Source: Mucilaginibacter sp. PPCGB 2223 (GTDB taxonomy: Bacteria > Bacteroidota > Bacteroidia > Sphingobacteriales > Sphingobacteriaceae). Taken from it: a stretch of 64,000 nt of DNA. Location of the stretch: positions 434,001 through 498,000 of the forward strand of contig NZ_MDJS01000002.1 in the NCBI RefSeq assembly GCF_001705515.1, read 5' to 3'. Of this stretch, positions 26,856 through 37,556 are shown in pieces (positions within the stretch are counted from its first letter, which is position 1; each line of letters starts with the position of its first letter). The position numbers were made by a program, and so were the translations under genes. The notes beneath the pieces are model-generated. The model saw nothing but the letters and a program-made list of their open reading frames with translations. It did not search any database and had not been told where the DNA came from.

Positions 26856-27746
26856 TCAGCTGAAGTAGTGCTCGTCAATATCCTGTATCAGCCCGGGGCC
26901 TTTGGGCGCCCAGCCTAAGGCGTCCTCCGTTTTCTGTCCCGAAGCCTGGCAGCCCAGGGCCGCAAAGTGTGCAAACCAGCCGAAATGTGCCGCAATGTCG
27001 TCGCCACTCTTGCTTGCTACCGGGAGATTCAAGCCCCGGCCGATAGCAGCAGCAATATCGCGGAAGAGTACACCCGTTTGGCCGACAGCGTGAAGTGTTT
27101 TCAGTTCGGGTTGCCTTTCTATAATCAGCCGGTAAAGCACGGCCGCATCGGCGCGGTGTACGGCAGGCCACAGGTTCTGTCCGTCGCCCACGTATGCCGA
27201 TTCGCCTTTTTCACGCGCGATATTGATCACCATAGGTACAAAGCCATGATCGCCGGCATCGTGCACGCTTGGCGGCAGGCGTACCGTATAAACATTAACG
27301 CCTTTGGCTGCTACCGCGGCAGCGGCTTCCTCCGAGGCGGCCCGGGGTACCACATCCGAACCTGCCCCGACCCGATCGTCTTCGGTTACCAGGCGGTCAT
27401 AGCTCAACAAGCCTATACCCGACGTGATGACCAGCGTTTTGCCGGTGCCTGCCAGTACATCGCCTAATGTCCCTATCACTTTGCGGTCGGCTTCGCAATT
27501 GGCCTTATACTGCGAAAAATCGTGGTTAAAAGCCGTGTGGATCACGGCATCGCAGGTAGTGGCCCCTTGTTTTAATATTGCCGGGTCATTCACATCGCCC
27601 ATTAAAACTCCGGCGCCTGCGGCTTTTACCTGTTGGGCACCTTTACCTGATCGTACCAGGCCCAGTACCTGGTGCCCGGCGGCTAACAATTCGTTCACTA
27701 CAGCGGAGCCAACAAAGCCTGAGGCCCCTGTTACAAATACATGCAT
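26856..27746 (-). CDS. SDR-family NAD(P)-dependent oxidoreductase
   Basis: 296 aa cytoplasmic protein with an extended/atypical SDR fold. The N-terminal Rossmann motif is VTGASGFVGSAVVNELLAAGH (about residues 5-25) and the acidic-to-NAD strand is LMGDVNDP. The canonical YxxxK is not obvious; the region after VITSGIGLLSY has no clear lysine, so it belongs to the atypical class (NAD-dependent epimerase/dehydratase-like). It lies 157 bp downstream of a Crp/Fnr regulator on the same strand, with a 16-bp palindrome in the gap. Substrate unknown; a stress or quinone/aldehyde reduction role would fit the neighbouring regulator and KatG. Confidence 0.82.
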   Translation of the reverse strand: MHVFVTGASGFVGSAVVNELLAAGHQVLGLVRSGKGAQQVKAAGAGVLMGDVNDPAILKQGATTCDAVIHTAFNHDFSQYKANCEADRKVIGTLGDVLAGTGKTLVITSGIGLLSYDRLVTEDDRVGAGSDVVPRAASEEAAAAVAAKGVNVYTVRLPPSVHDAGDHGFVPMVINIAREKGESAYVGDGQNLWPAVHRADAAVLYRLIIERQPELKTLHAVGQTGVLFRDIAAAIGRGLNLPVASKSGDDIAAHFGWFAHFAALGCQASGQKTEDALGWAPKGPGLIQDIDEHYFS

Positions 27747-27797
27747 AACATTTCAATTTTATTGATAACAAAATTGGGCGAAGGCGGGCGCTAAAAA

Positions 27798-27813
27798 AAG
27801 GTCATTTGACCTT
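27798..27813. promoter_or_regulatory. 16-bp palindrome upstream of the SDR gene
   Basis: AAGGTCA-TT-TGACCTT, perfect 7-bp arms, 52-67 bp upstream of the SDR start codon. It is a candidate binding site for the adjacent Crp/Fnr-type regulator or another dimeric factor. Its spacing of half sites differs from the classical Crp site. Confidence 0.4.
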
Positions 27814-27903
27814 AATTTCTGTAATGATCGAACCGCAATTACCATCGCGCAAGCAAGCTCGTCCTTTTCAATACAGGCATTGATAAGAAATATACAACCG
27901 ATT

Positions 27904-28485
27904 TTATGAGCGCAGCAACTGTGCCTGCCTAACGCGGTTAAGTGTTTTGAGCGATATGCCCAGGTAGCCCGCAATCATCCTTAAGGGCAGGCGCGAGAGC
28001 AAGCGGGGGAATGTCTGTACAAAATCCTCATACTTTTGCTCGGGGGTGGCGCTCAGGGCAGTAAGCAAACGGCGGCGGCCGCTATAGGTATTGCCCGATA
28101 TGAGTTGCTCGGCAAATTTTTTCAGTTGGGGTATACGGGTCAGCAGGCTGTCGAAATCGGCCTTGGTCCATAACAGCAGTTCGCTTGGCTCCACGGCATC
28201 AATATTATAGATCGATGGCGTTTGCCTGTCGTAACTTTCGGCATCGATGGTCCAGGTAGTTTCGGGCGAGAATTGCAGGATATGTTCGCCTCCATCCGGT
28301 GTCATACCGAAAATCCGGAGCAAGCCGCTTATCACAAAAACCTTATGGCGGCAAACCTCGCCCTCACGAAACAGGAATTCATTACGGCGCAGCTTTCGCC
28401 GGATGGCCAGTGAGCTGATCTGGTGAATGTCGGCATCGCTGAGACTGGTTTCCTGCCGGAGATAGTTTTCAAATGCTGTTATCAT
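27904..28485 (-). CDS. Crp/Fnr family transcriptional regulator
   Basis: 193 aa from the ATG at 28485 (MITAFENYLRQETSL); a longer frame from 28530 adds 15 residues unlike the family. The N-terminal cyclic-nucleotide-binding-like beta-roll has LFREGEVCRHKVFVISGLLRIF and the C-terminal winged HTH has MIAGYLGISLKTLNRVRQ. Residues that bind cAMP in true Crp are not conserved, and there is no Fnr Cys cluster, so the signal is unknown. It is upstream of the SDR gene on the same strand and divergent from katG (220 bp between the start codons), and could control either. Confidence 0.85.
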   Translation of the reverse strand: MITAFENYLRQETSLSDADIHQISSLAIRRKLRRNEFLFREGEVCRHKVFVISGLLRIFGMTPDGGEHILQFSPETTWTIDAESYDRQTPSIYNIDAVEPSELLLWTKADFDSLLTRIPQLKKFAEQLISGNTYSGRRRLLTALSATPEQKYEDFVQTFPRLLSRLPLRMIAGYLGISLKTLNRVRQAQLLRS

Positions 28486-28702
28486 CGGTAAATCCAAAAT
28501 TAAACAATCAAAACTGCCGGCACAACCCAATTGGAGTGTTTTATAAGCCCCTTGCGAACCAATAGATTTTAACTATCGCACATCAAAACAATCGATAAAA
28601 ATATTTGAACAATATCGGTAAGTTTGTATACAACCTGTTTACCACGTAACCTTTATAACCCATTCAAATTAGTTCATAGTTAATAACCGCTCAAATAGTT
28701 AA

Positions 28703-30973
<2,271 letters not shown>

Positions 30974-30995
30974 TCTGACTATGATGATGTAGAAA

Positions 30996-31022
30996 GCGGC
31001 CGGGTCACCGGCCGCTTTTTTT
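30996..31022 (+). terminator. Rho-independent terminator of katG
   Basis: Perfect 8-bp GC-rich stem GCGGCCGG / CCGGCCGC with loop GTCA, then a T-run of seven, starting 22 bp after the katG stop. Confidence 0.92.
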
Positions 31023-31205
31023 ATGGATATCACATAACAGCACGGGACAGTGACCTAAACTATGATGGCTGGTTTTATAAACCGAATTAAAGATGCCGAC
31101 CGGTTGAAGTTTATCAACGTACATTCGGCAACCGGTGCAAAACCACAATATGCAGTGAGCGATAGCCATAACATCGTATATTAGTCCGTCCAATTTCTAC
31201 GCACT

Positions 31206-31901
31206 ATGAGATCCAAGATCAACATTATCTTCGCATTGCTTTTAACCATTCCGTTTATGCTGCATGCGCAGGGCCCGGCACTGTCTGACAAACCCTTGAA
31301 TATCTTTACCCTTGGCGATAGCAACGGCACTTTTGCCTGGAGCTGGCCGCATCAGATCGAATATGCGCTGCCTAAGGCACAGGTGTTCAATATCAGCAAA
31401 TCGGGCCGGACGATAGGTTTTGTTAATCTGAACGATACCACGCTCAACTCGTTGATGGTGATTGACGAGAACCTGAAAAAAGCTGCCGAACATACCAAAG
31501 ACCGCCCGTACGATTTTGTGGTGATGGAACTGGGCACCAACGATTGTAAAAAGATATTCGCCGATAAACAGGAGGAAGTAATTGCAAACCTCGAAAAGCT
31601 GATCAACAAGATCAAACATAGCAGTTACCCTGTTATTAGCAGAGCTAAGATCATCATCATCGCACCACCGCCTTATGGCTCAAAAACCATCGGTACCGAA
31701 AAATACGACGGCGGCGCTAAAAGGGTAGAAGCTTTAAGCATTGCTTTCGAAAAAATTGCTAAAAAAACCGGCTGTATTTTTGTGAACGGCTTTAAAACCC
31801 CGGGATTGGATATGGAAACCATGTCGCCCGATGGCTTGCACATGGATGCTGCCGGGTCGCGAAAGCTGATCGAACCGATTGTGGCCAAGATGATCAGATA
31901 A
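31206..31901 (+). CDS. SGNH/GDSL-type hydrolase
   Basis: 231 aa exported esterase-like protein. The signal peptide ends in LHAQ (residue 22). Block I is FTLGDSNGTF with nucleophile Ser39, block III is ELGTNDCKK, and block V is DGLHMDAAG with catalytic Asp209 and His212. The Gly of block II is probably in NISKSGRTIGF. These proteins deacylate carbohydrates, lipids or other esters; the substrate is not evident. It stands alone after katG, 48 bp upstream of the next frame, and may be co-transcribed with the DUF885 gene. Confidence 0.87.
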   Translation: MRSKINIIFALLLTIPFMLHAQGPALSDKPLNIFTLGDSNGTFAWSWPHQIEYALPKAQVFNISKSGRTIGFVNLNDTTLNSLMVIDENLKKAAEHTKDRPYDFVVMELGTNDCKKIFADKQEEVIANLEKLINKIKHSSYPVISRAKIIIIAPPPYGSKTIGTEKYDGGAKRVEALSIAFEKIAKKTGCIFVNGFKTPGLDMETMSPDGLHMDAAGSRKLIEPIVAKMIR

Positions 31902-31988
31902 ACTCGCTGATCCTCGTAGTTAAAGTGTTGCCCCGGCATGTAACAACCTTTGTTTTTCGTTGTCATACCGGTTAAACCCCGTAAGACA

Positions 31989-33287
31989 ATGAAGACCCTA
32001 CGCCTTGTTATAATTATTACCGTAATTTCTTTATCCGCATCGGCGCAGCAAAAAAACTTCGACGAATTTGCCGACGATTTTGTAAGTGGTTATAAGGCGC
32101 TTAAAATGCCGCAGCTTGATCTGAGCTACGTTACCAATTTGCAGCATATTGGTACTGTCGCACAAATTAAAGATCAGCAGGCTTTCTTTACACAAATAAA
32201 AGCAGGGTTGGCGGCGTACGACCAAACCAGGCTTAGCCCGTTGCAAAAAACCGACTATCAGCTGATGGCTTACGAGACTGGTATCAACCTGCAGCGTGTT
32301 GACCTCGAATTGCGCTGGAGGCAGGCCGCCGCACAAGAAGTGCCGATCAAAGGCATCATAACCCTGCCCGATGGTAAAGAGTGGTATGCCTACTATTTAA
32401 AGCGCTGGGTGAGCGATGATGTGACGCCAGATCAGATCTACCGGTTCGGGCTGGCCGAAGTGAAGCGTGTACAGGCGCATATTGAAGCTGTGCGTAAACA
32501 AACCGGTTTAAGCGAAGATGCCTTTTACAAACAACTGGATGATCCGTCGTTCTTTACATCGGATACTAATGAAGTGAAAAATGCTTTCGAACATACCAGG
32601 GCTGTGATTTATGCCCACCTGCCTAAACTTTTCAGCGTAACCACCGTACCCAGCCTGCAGATTAAACGCGGCGAAGCCGCCGCCCTGGCGCAAACGCCGG
32701 GCTATTATAACAACAACACTTTTTATTATAACCTTTTTGATAAGCCTTATAATAAACGCCAGTACGACTGGCTGTTTATCCATGAAGGCGTGCCGGGGCA
32801 TCATTATCAAAACTCCATTGTAGCTGGTACCAAAGTGTCCAAAGTGCAGGAATTGTTTTTTTACATAGGTTTTGCCGAGGGTTGGGGCGCTTACGCCGAA
32901 GAACTGGGCAAGCAGTTGGGCGCGTATCAAACCCCTTATGATGAGATGGGCAAATGGCAGTGGGACATTGTTCGTGCGGTGCGTGTGCCTTTGGATGTGG
33001 CGCTTAACTATTACGGCTGGACGGATGAGCAGGCCCTGGCTTTCTGGAAGAAGAACATCCGCGGGCAGGACGATATCGCCTTGCGCGAGATTGCCCGGGT
33101 GCGCCGCTGGCCCGCACAGGCCGTTACCTACAAATACGGCGCGGTACAAATCCTCAGCTGGAAAGAAGCTTTAGCCAAAAAACAAGGTAAAAACTTCAAC
33201 ATCAAAAACTTCCACGGCCGCATCCTGAACCACGGCTCGCTGCCGCTGTTTATGGTGCGGGAGAATGTGTTTAAGGGTAATGGGTGA
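31989..33287 (+). CDS. DUF885 family metallopeptidase-like protein
   Basis: 432 aa. I chose the ATG at 31989 (MKTLRLVIIITVISLSASAQ), which gives a clean signal peptide; the longer frame from 31950 adds 13 residues. The diagnostic motif HEGVPGHH (His265, Glu266, His271/272) is the zinc-binding signature of the family. Downstream Glu residues in FAEGWGAYAEEL supply the third ligand region. Members are thought to be zinc carboxypeptidases or dipeptidases; this copy is shorter than the common 580-600 aa form. Predicted periplasmic. A hairpin follows at 33306-33348. Confidence 0.87.
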   Translation: MKTLRLVIIITVISLSASAQQKNFDEFADDFVSGYKALKMPQLDLSYVTNLQHIGTVAQIKDQQAFFTQIKAGLAAYDQTRLSPLQKTDYQLMAYETGINLQRVDLELRWRQAAAQEVPIKGIITLPDGKEWYAYYLKRWVSDDVTPDQIYRFGLAEVKRVQAHIEAVRKQTGLSEDAFYKQLDDPSFFTSDTNEVKNAFEHTRAVIYAHLPKLFSVTTVPSLQIKRGEAAALAQTPGYYNNNTFYYNLFDKPYNKRQYDWLFIHEGVPGHHYQNSIVAGTKVSKVQELFFYIGFAEGWGAYAEELGKQLGAYQTPYDEMGKWQWDIVRAVRVPLDVALNYYGWTDEQALAFWKKNIRGQDDIALREIARVRRWPAQAVTYKYGAVQILSWKEALAKKQGKNFNIKNFHGRILNHGSLPLFMVRENVFKGNG

Positions 33288-33305
33288 CAGCGTGCATTTT
33301 AGACG

Positions 33306-33348
33306 AAACGCCTACGGACCTTCTGTTTTTAAAGTCCCGCAGGCGTTT
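33306..33348. terminator. Stem-loop between convergent DUF885 and serine hydrolase genes
   Basis: Arms AAACGCCTACGG (33306-33317) and CCGCAGGCGTTT (33337-33348) pair over 12 positions with one mismatch. The loop contains a T-run. It probably ends transcription from one or both sides. Confidence 0.65.
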
Positions 33349-33369
33349 GCTTATTTTATGCCACTGAGC

Positions 33370-34725
33370 TTACCTGGCCTGGCTTTGTATGTCCGGGCTA
33401 TCAATTCGCTTCATCATTGGTGGACGTTGGCCCGGGTAGCGGCGGTCTATCAGCGCCATACCTAAAATTCGTCCGTGAGGATCGCGCCCGATAACGCCCG
33501 TTACCTGGGTATTATCAAAATAAAACCAATCGATACCGCAAGGGGTAAGCGGCAATTTTGGGCCGCTGCCATGCTGATAAAATAATTTATGATCAACCAA
33601 AGTAACTGTACGCGCACCTGTGCTATCGGCATAAGTGCCGCAGTAGCGTTTAAGGCTATCATCACTTAAAGTAACCGCGCTTATAACAAATGGCTTATTG
33701 ATAAATAAGGCCGCCAGTTCGCTGGCGATAAAATCGGACAGGGCACTGCGCTGGTTAAGAAAAACGGCCACATAAATACCCTCTTGGGGCATATACAGGG
33801 CATCTGTAACGTAGCCAATGGCAACACCGCCGTGCTCAATTATGGGGCTGCCCTGTATACTGCCGCCTGCTTGCCAACCGTAGCCATAGTTTATAAGTTT
33901 GCCATCGTTGAGTTTAAAGGGAGTCCAGGCCTTAAAGAGCGATGTTGTTTGGATCACCCTGCCGTTAACAAGGGCCTGGTTCCACAGCAGCATATCGTGC
34001 GTGGTTGATAGTATGATGCCCGCGGCGGTGCCCGGGCCGCCCTGCAAAGTTACGTTACGGAAGCCCGTTTTACCTTTTACATAGGCTGATGCCCTATTGG
34101 GTATAACACTGTCTTCATCCTGAATGTAAGTGTTCGTCATGCCAACAGGTATCAAAATGTTGTTTTTTAGATATTTGGCATAAGGCATGCCGCTCACCTT
34201 TTCAATAATATAACCTAACAACACATACTCCGAGTTAGCATAAAAATATTTGGTGCCGGTTGGGTATGACAGCGGCTTTGACGCGTACACTCTTACCACG
34301 TTTTCGGGCTTGCTGTCGGGCAAGGGCTGATCGGCAATGCCCGAAGTATGGCTCAGCAGGTTTTCGATGGTGATCTGTTGCCAGCTATCGGGGCAATTGG
34401 CAATGTATTTATTAATATGATCGGTAACATTGAGCTTGCCGTGCTCCATTAGCTGCAAAATACACACAGCGGTAAACTGTTTGGTCATGGAGCCAATATT
34501 AAACACCATACCGGGCTGCATTTTTGTGTTAAGCTCAAGGTTTGCCATGCCAAAAGTTCGTTCGTAAATAATTTTGCCATGGCGTGCTATAATTACTGTA
34601 CCACCTGGTTCATCGGCTTTAAAGTGCGAATCGATGATCTGATCGAACTTTATTTTGGATGTTGTTTGCGAAAAAACTATTGTGCCGGTAAATAGTGCAA
34701 ATAGCGTTAGAATTAGATTTTTCAT
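33370..34725 (-). CDS. Serine hydrolase of the beta-lactamase / class C fold
   Basis: 451 aa exported serine hydrolase. Signal peptide MKNLILTLFALFTGTIVFSQ. Active-site motifs of the class C beta-lactamase/DD-peptidase family are all present: SMTK (Ser79, Lys82), YAN (Tyr162, Asn164) and HGG (His298-Gly300). About 90 C-terminal residues form an extra beta domain (TLSDDSLKRYCGTYAD to the end) seen in esterase/peptidase relatives. It may be a D-aminopeptidase, esterase or penicillin-interacting enzyme; beta-lactamase activity is not established. It is divergent from blaI-blaR1 and carries a BlaI-type operator copy 29 bp upstream of its start codon, so it is probably the target gene of that system. 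Confidence 0.9.
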   Translation of the reverse strand: MKNLILTLFALFTGTIVFSQTTSKIKFDQIIDSHFKADEPGGTVIIARHGKIIYERTFGMANLELNTKMQPGMVFNIGSMTKQFTAVCILQLMEHGKLNVTDHINKYIANCPDSWQQITIENLLSHTSGIADQPLPDSKPENVVRVYASKPLSYPTGTKYFYANSEYVLLGYIIEKVSGMPYAKYLKNNILIPVGMTNTYIQDEDSVIPNRASAYVKGKTGFRNVTLQGGPGTAAGIILSTTHDMLLWNQALVNGRVIQTTSLFKAWTPFKLNDGKLINYGYGWQAGGSIQGSPIIEHGGVAIGYVTDALYMPQEGIYVAVFLNQRSALSDFIASELAALFINKPFVISAVTLSDDSLKRYCGTYADSTGARTVTLVDHKLFYQHGSGPKLPLTPCGIDWFYFDNTQVTGVIGRDPHGRILGMALIDRRYPGQRPPMMKRIDSPDIQSQAR

Positions 34726-34753
34726 TGTTTTTGATTTAATTTTTACGGTTAAA

Positions 34754-34774
34754 TAAGAAATTATTCTTATGTTT
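34754..34774. promoter_or_regulatory. Candidate BlaI operator, copy 1 (serine hydrolase side)
   Basis: The 21-bp sequence starting TAAGAAATTATTCTTATG is repeated exactly 74 bp further on (34828-34848). It contains the inverted arms TAAGAA / TTCTTA. It lies 29-49 bp upstream of the divergent serine hydrolase start codon. Confidence 0.7.
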
Positions 34775-34818
34775 ATTGCGCTGATGGCCAGTTATCTGCC
34801 GGCAATATTAAATAAAAA

Positions 34819-34849
34819 TTTGGAACATAAGAAATTATTCTTATGTTTG
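34819..34849 (+). promoter_or_regulatory. blaI promoter with overlapping operator, copy 2
   Basis: TTTG (34819-34822) and TATGTTTG (34842-34849) are separated by 19 bp, an exact match to the Bacteroidota TTTG/N19-21/TAnnTTTG promoter. The inverted repeat ACATAAGAA / TTCTTATGT (34825-34846) fills the spacer and overlaps the -7 box, so repressor binding would exclude RNA polymerase. The predicted transcription start falls within a few bases of the blaI ATG at 34854, implying a leaderless or nearly leaderless mRNA. Confidence 0.75.
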
Positions 34850-34853
34850 ACTT

Positions 34854-35255
34854 ATGAAATCACCTAAAAAGGAAAAATCAGCATCATCCGAGCCTACCAA
34901 ATCCGAACTGGAGATACTACAGGTGCTGTGGCAGTACGGCCCCTCGACCGCCCGTTTTGTGAACGACCAGATCAACCAGGAAAAACGCCCGGTAATTTAT
35001 ATGTCGACCTTAAAGCTGATGCAGATCATGATAGAGAAAGGCCTGCTGAAAAAGGACGATAGCCAGATGACGCATATTTACCGCGCCGCCGTTGAGGAAA
35101 ACAAAACCAAAGGCGCCATGCTGGATAGAGTGGTCGATAACCTGTTCAATGGTTCGGCAGGCAGCCTGATGATGCAGTTGTTAGGCAACAAAAAACTTTC
35201 GGCCGAAGAGCGCGCCGAGTTTGAAGAACTGATTAAAAAGATAGATCAAAAGTAA
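34854..35255 (+). CDS. blaI: BlaI/MecI/CopY family transcriptional repressor
   Basis: 133 aa winged-helix repressor. After a short basic leader (MKSPKKEKSASSE) the family domain begins with PTKSELEILQVLWQYGP, then the recognition region RPVIYMSTLKLMQIMIEKGLL and a C-terminal dimerisation helix bundle (FNGSAGSLMMQLL...LSAEERAEFEELI). BlaI is inactivated by proteolysis triggered by its BlaR1 partner. The gene is 6 bp upstream of a BlaR1-like gene. No other start codon exists upstream of the conserved domain, so the ATG at 34854 is used. Two operators in the divergent promoter region point to autoregulation and control of the serine hydrolase. Confidence 0.93.
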   Translation: MKSPKKEKSASSEPTKSELEILQVLWQYGPSTARFVNDQINQEKRPVIYMSTLKLMQIMIEKGLLKKDDSQMTHIYRAAVEENKTKGAMLDRVVDNLFNGSAGSLMMQLLGNKKLSAEERAEFEELIKKIDQK

Positions 35256-35261
35256 AAGGTT

Positions 35262-37526
35262 ATGAAAACAATATTTTTAAACCCGTACCTGTCCGATCAT
35301 GCCATCAAAGCCATCTGCTGGACGTTTATCCACTCGCTTTGGATCGGCATTATCGCCGCCGCACTTGCCGGCCTGGTTATTGCCCTGACTAACAGAGCTG
35401 CCGCTCAGCTGCGGTACCGCCTGTTGTGCGGGATACTGATGTTGTTTGTAACAGCCGTCGCGGTTACCTTTTTTAGCGAATTGGGCAAGCCCGTACATCC
35501 TGATAACAATACGCTGATCACTTTAAGCAGTGATATTGCGGGGCAAACAGTAGTTACTGCAACCAATGCAGAGGTAACCGTCGACGGGTTCAACTATACC
35601 CGCGTTATTCGTTTACTCGATCAATACTCGACCATCATTTTTGCCGTATGGCTGTTGTGCTTCGCTTTTAAGTGCATAAAACTCACCCGCGAACTTTTAT
35701 ATGTAAGGAGGGTACGGAGTGTAAACGTTTTTGATATAGGCGATGTTTGGCGGGATAAGGTTACCGCTTTTGCCGAAAAGCTCGGTATTACAAGAGCGGT
35801 CGGCCTTAAAGAATCAAAACTGATCAGCGTGCCGGTTACCATAGGTTATTTTAAACCGATTATTTTATTGCCTGCGGAGATGATCATGCAACTTTCGCCG
35901 GGGCAGATCGAATCGGTGATCTATCACGAACTGGCACACATCCTGCGCCGCGATTACCTGGTGAATATTTTGCAAAGCGTGGTCGAAACGGTGTTCTTTT
36001 TTAACCCGGCCATCTGGTGGATATCTGCCTTGATCCGTGAGGAACGCGAGAACAGCTGCGACGATATTGTACTGGCGCACGTGCAGCACAAGCGCAACTA
36101 CCTGGAAGCGCTGATGGCTTTTGAAGATTGCCGGGCCGGTAAGGGTGGTTATGCCATGGCCCTGAGTCTGCGCAAAAACCAGTTGATGAACCGCCTGCGC
36201 CGGATGGTGAGCCACGAAAACCAGAAGCTAAGCGCTGCCGAAAAAGTGGTGTTGTTATCGGGCATGCTGCTGCTGGCTATGTTTGTTTTTGTGCCCAGGG
36301 CGCAGTCGGAAGTGAAGCATGGCGCGCATTTTATCAAAAAGCAGGTTATGGCGATGGTTAATCATATTGTGCCGCATACTGCGCCTTTGCCGCCTCCATT
36401 ATCTGCAAAAGCAACCGGTTTAAACGGCATGAAGTTAAAGGCCGATACATTAAAGATGACCGGGGCCATTCAGCAGCTAAATGATACTTTGCCCAAACTG
36501 GTGCGCCTGCAGTTTAACAAAACCGATGCCGACAGCCTGAACCGTGAAGTTACCGTGACGGACGATATCAATAATACCTACTATTTAAAAACTGTGAATG
36601 GCAAGTTAACTGCTTTGACCATCAACGGTGTGGTGATACCCGAAACGGAGTTTGGCCATTACCAATCGCTGATCAGCCGGATTGACCGGATGATAACCAA
36701 AACCCGTATGGATAAAGACCGGAGGGTAAGAGGTAAAGTGCAGTTGCTGAATAATGAACACGATATCGAGATGGCGAAGATGGATGCCAAACGACAAAAG
36801 CAAGCGGCCCACGGAGATGAAATGCGGGCTAAGGAAGAAGTGCGTAACCAGAAAGATAAGGAATATAAAGCCAGGAATGATGGTAAGGATAAAGAGCGCA
36901 ATGAAAGAGCTAAAGAACGTGATGCCGAAATGCAGACCAGGGATAAAGAACGTGCCGAAAAGGACAAAGCGCGTGCTGATAAGGCCCGGGCGACAAAGGA
37001 TAAGCTTTTGCAGATCGATGAGAATGGCAATGTTGTAGAAATGAAAAACGAAACAAACGGCAGTACGATGATGCTACGCGACGGCAAGACAGGCGACACG
37101 TTAAAGTTAGCAAAATGGAAAATGCGCAAAGGTGATGTATTTGCGAAGCCTGACTGGGATAAGGACCATACCAAACCTGAAAGCCGCTATGATAAACCAC
37201 AAGCTGGTTACGATGCAAAACCACGAACCAGGGATAGTGTGCGTGCAAAGAAAGCGCACCATGCAGATATCTCGAACGATCAGGAACGCGTGCGGGGGGT
37301 AATAGCTGCTTTGGTCAACGAAAAAGTAATACCCGATCCATCATCGGTTGATTGGTTTGGATTGAGCAATGATGAGCTGATCGTTAACGGCAACAAACAA
37401 CCCGAAGCCCTGCATCAAAAACTGAAGGCGCAATATGGTATCGGTCCGAATAACGGCCTGTACTATGGCCCCGTTAAGATGACCGGCACCGGGGTGTTTT
37501 TGGATAAAAGAGATATGAGCAGGTAA
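35262..37526 (+). CDS. BlaR1-like M56 membrane metallopeptidase
   Basis: 754 aa. Four hydrophobic segments in the first ~330 residues surround a gluzincin active site HELAH (His222, Glu223, His226) in VIYHELAHILRRDYL, followed by NPAIWWISALIREERENSCDD (third ligand region). This is the signal-transducing protease that cleaves or licenses cleavage of BlaI. The C-terminal ~400 residues are not a penicillin-binding sensor; they include a long run of Lys/Glu/Arg/Asp-rich coiled-coil (about residues 500-590) and a small globular end with no SxxK pair of a beta-lactam receptor. The inducing signal is therefore unknown. Operon with blaI. Confidence 0.9.
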   Translation: MKTIFLNPYLSDHAIKAICWTFIHSLWIGIIAAALAGLVIALTNRAAAQLRYRLLCGILMLFVTAVAVTFFSELGKPVHPDNNTLITLSSDIAGQTVVTATNAEVTVDGFNYTRVIRLLDQYSTIIFAVWLLCFAFKCIKLTRELLYVRRVRSVNVFDIGDVWRDKVTAFAEKLGITRAVGLKESKLISVPVTIGYFKPIILLPAEMIMQLSPGQIESVIYHELAHILRRDYLVNILQSVVETVFFFNPAIWWISALIREERENSCDDIVLAHVQHKRNYLEALMAFEDCRAGKGGYAMALSLRKNQLMNRLRRMVSHENQKLSAAEKVVLLSGMLLLAMFVFVPRAQSEVKHGAHFIKKQVMAMVNHIVPHTAPLPPPLSAKATGLNGMKLKADTLKMTGAIQQLNDTLPKLVRLQFNKTDADSLNREVTVTDDINNTYYLKTVNGKLTALTINGVVIPETEFGHYQSLISRIDRMITKTRMDKDRRVRGKVQLLNNEHDIEMAKMDAKRQKQAAHGDEMRAKEEVRNQKDKEYKARNDGKDKERNERAKERDAEMQTRDKERAEKDKARADKARATKDKLLQIDENGNVVEMKNETNGSTMMLRDGKTGDTLKLAKWKMRKGDVFAKPDWDKDHTKPESRYDKPQAGYDAKPRTRDSVRAKKAHHADISNDQERVRGVIAALVNEKVIPDPSSVDWFGLSNDELIVNGNKQPEALHQKLKAQYGIGPNNGLYYGPVKMTGTGVFLDKRDMSR

Positions 37527-37556
37527 ACAGAAAAACATTTATGCTGTTGCTAAGCT

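Noticed and set aside
32508..33149. 213-codon antisense frame inside the DUF885 gene
   Set aside because: No domain, overlaps a strongly supported metallopeptidase gene and lacks its own upstream signal.
33370..34725. Calling the serine hydrolase a beta-lactamase
   Set aside because: SxxK, YxN and HGG motifs are shared by esterases and D-aminopeptidases, and the extra C-terminal domain is not typical of AmpC; activity cannot be read from the sequence.
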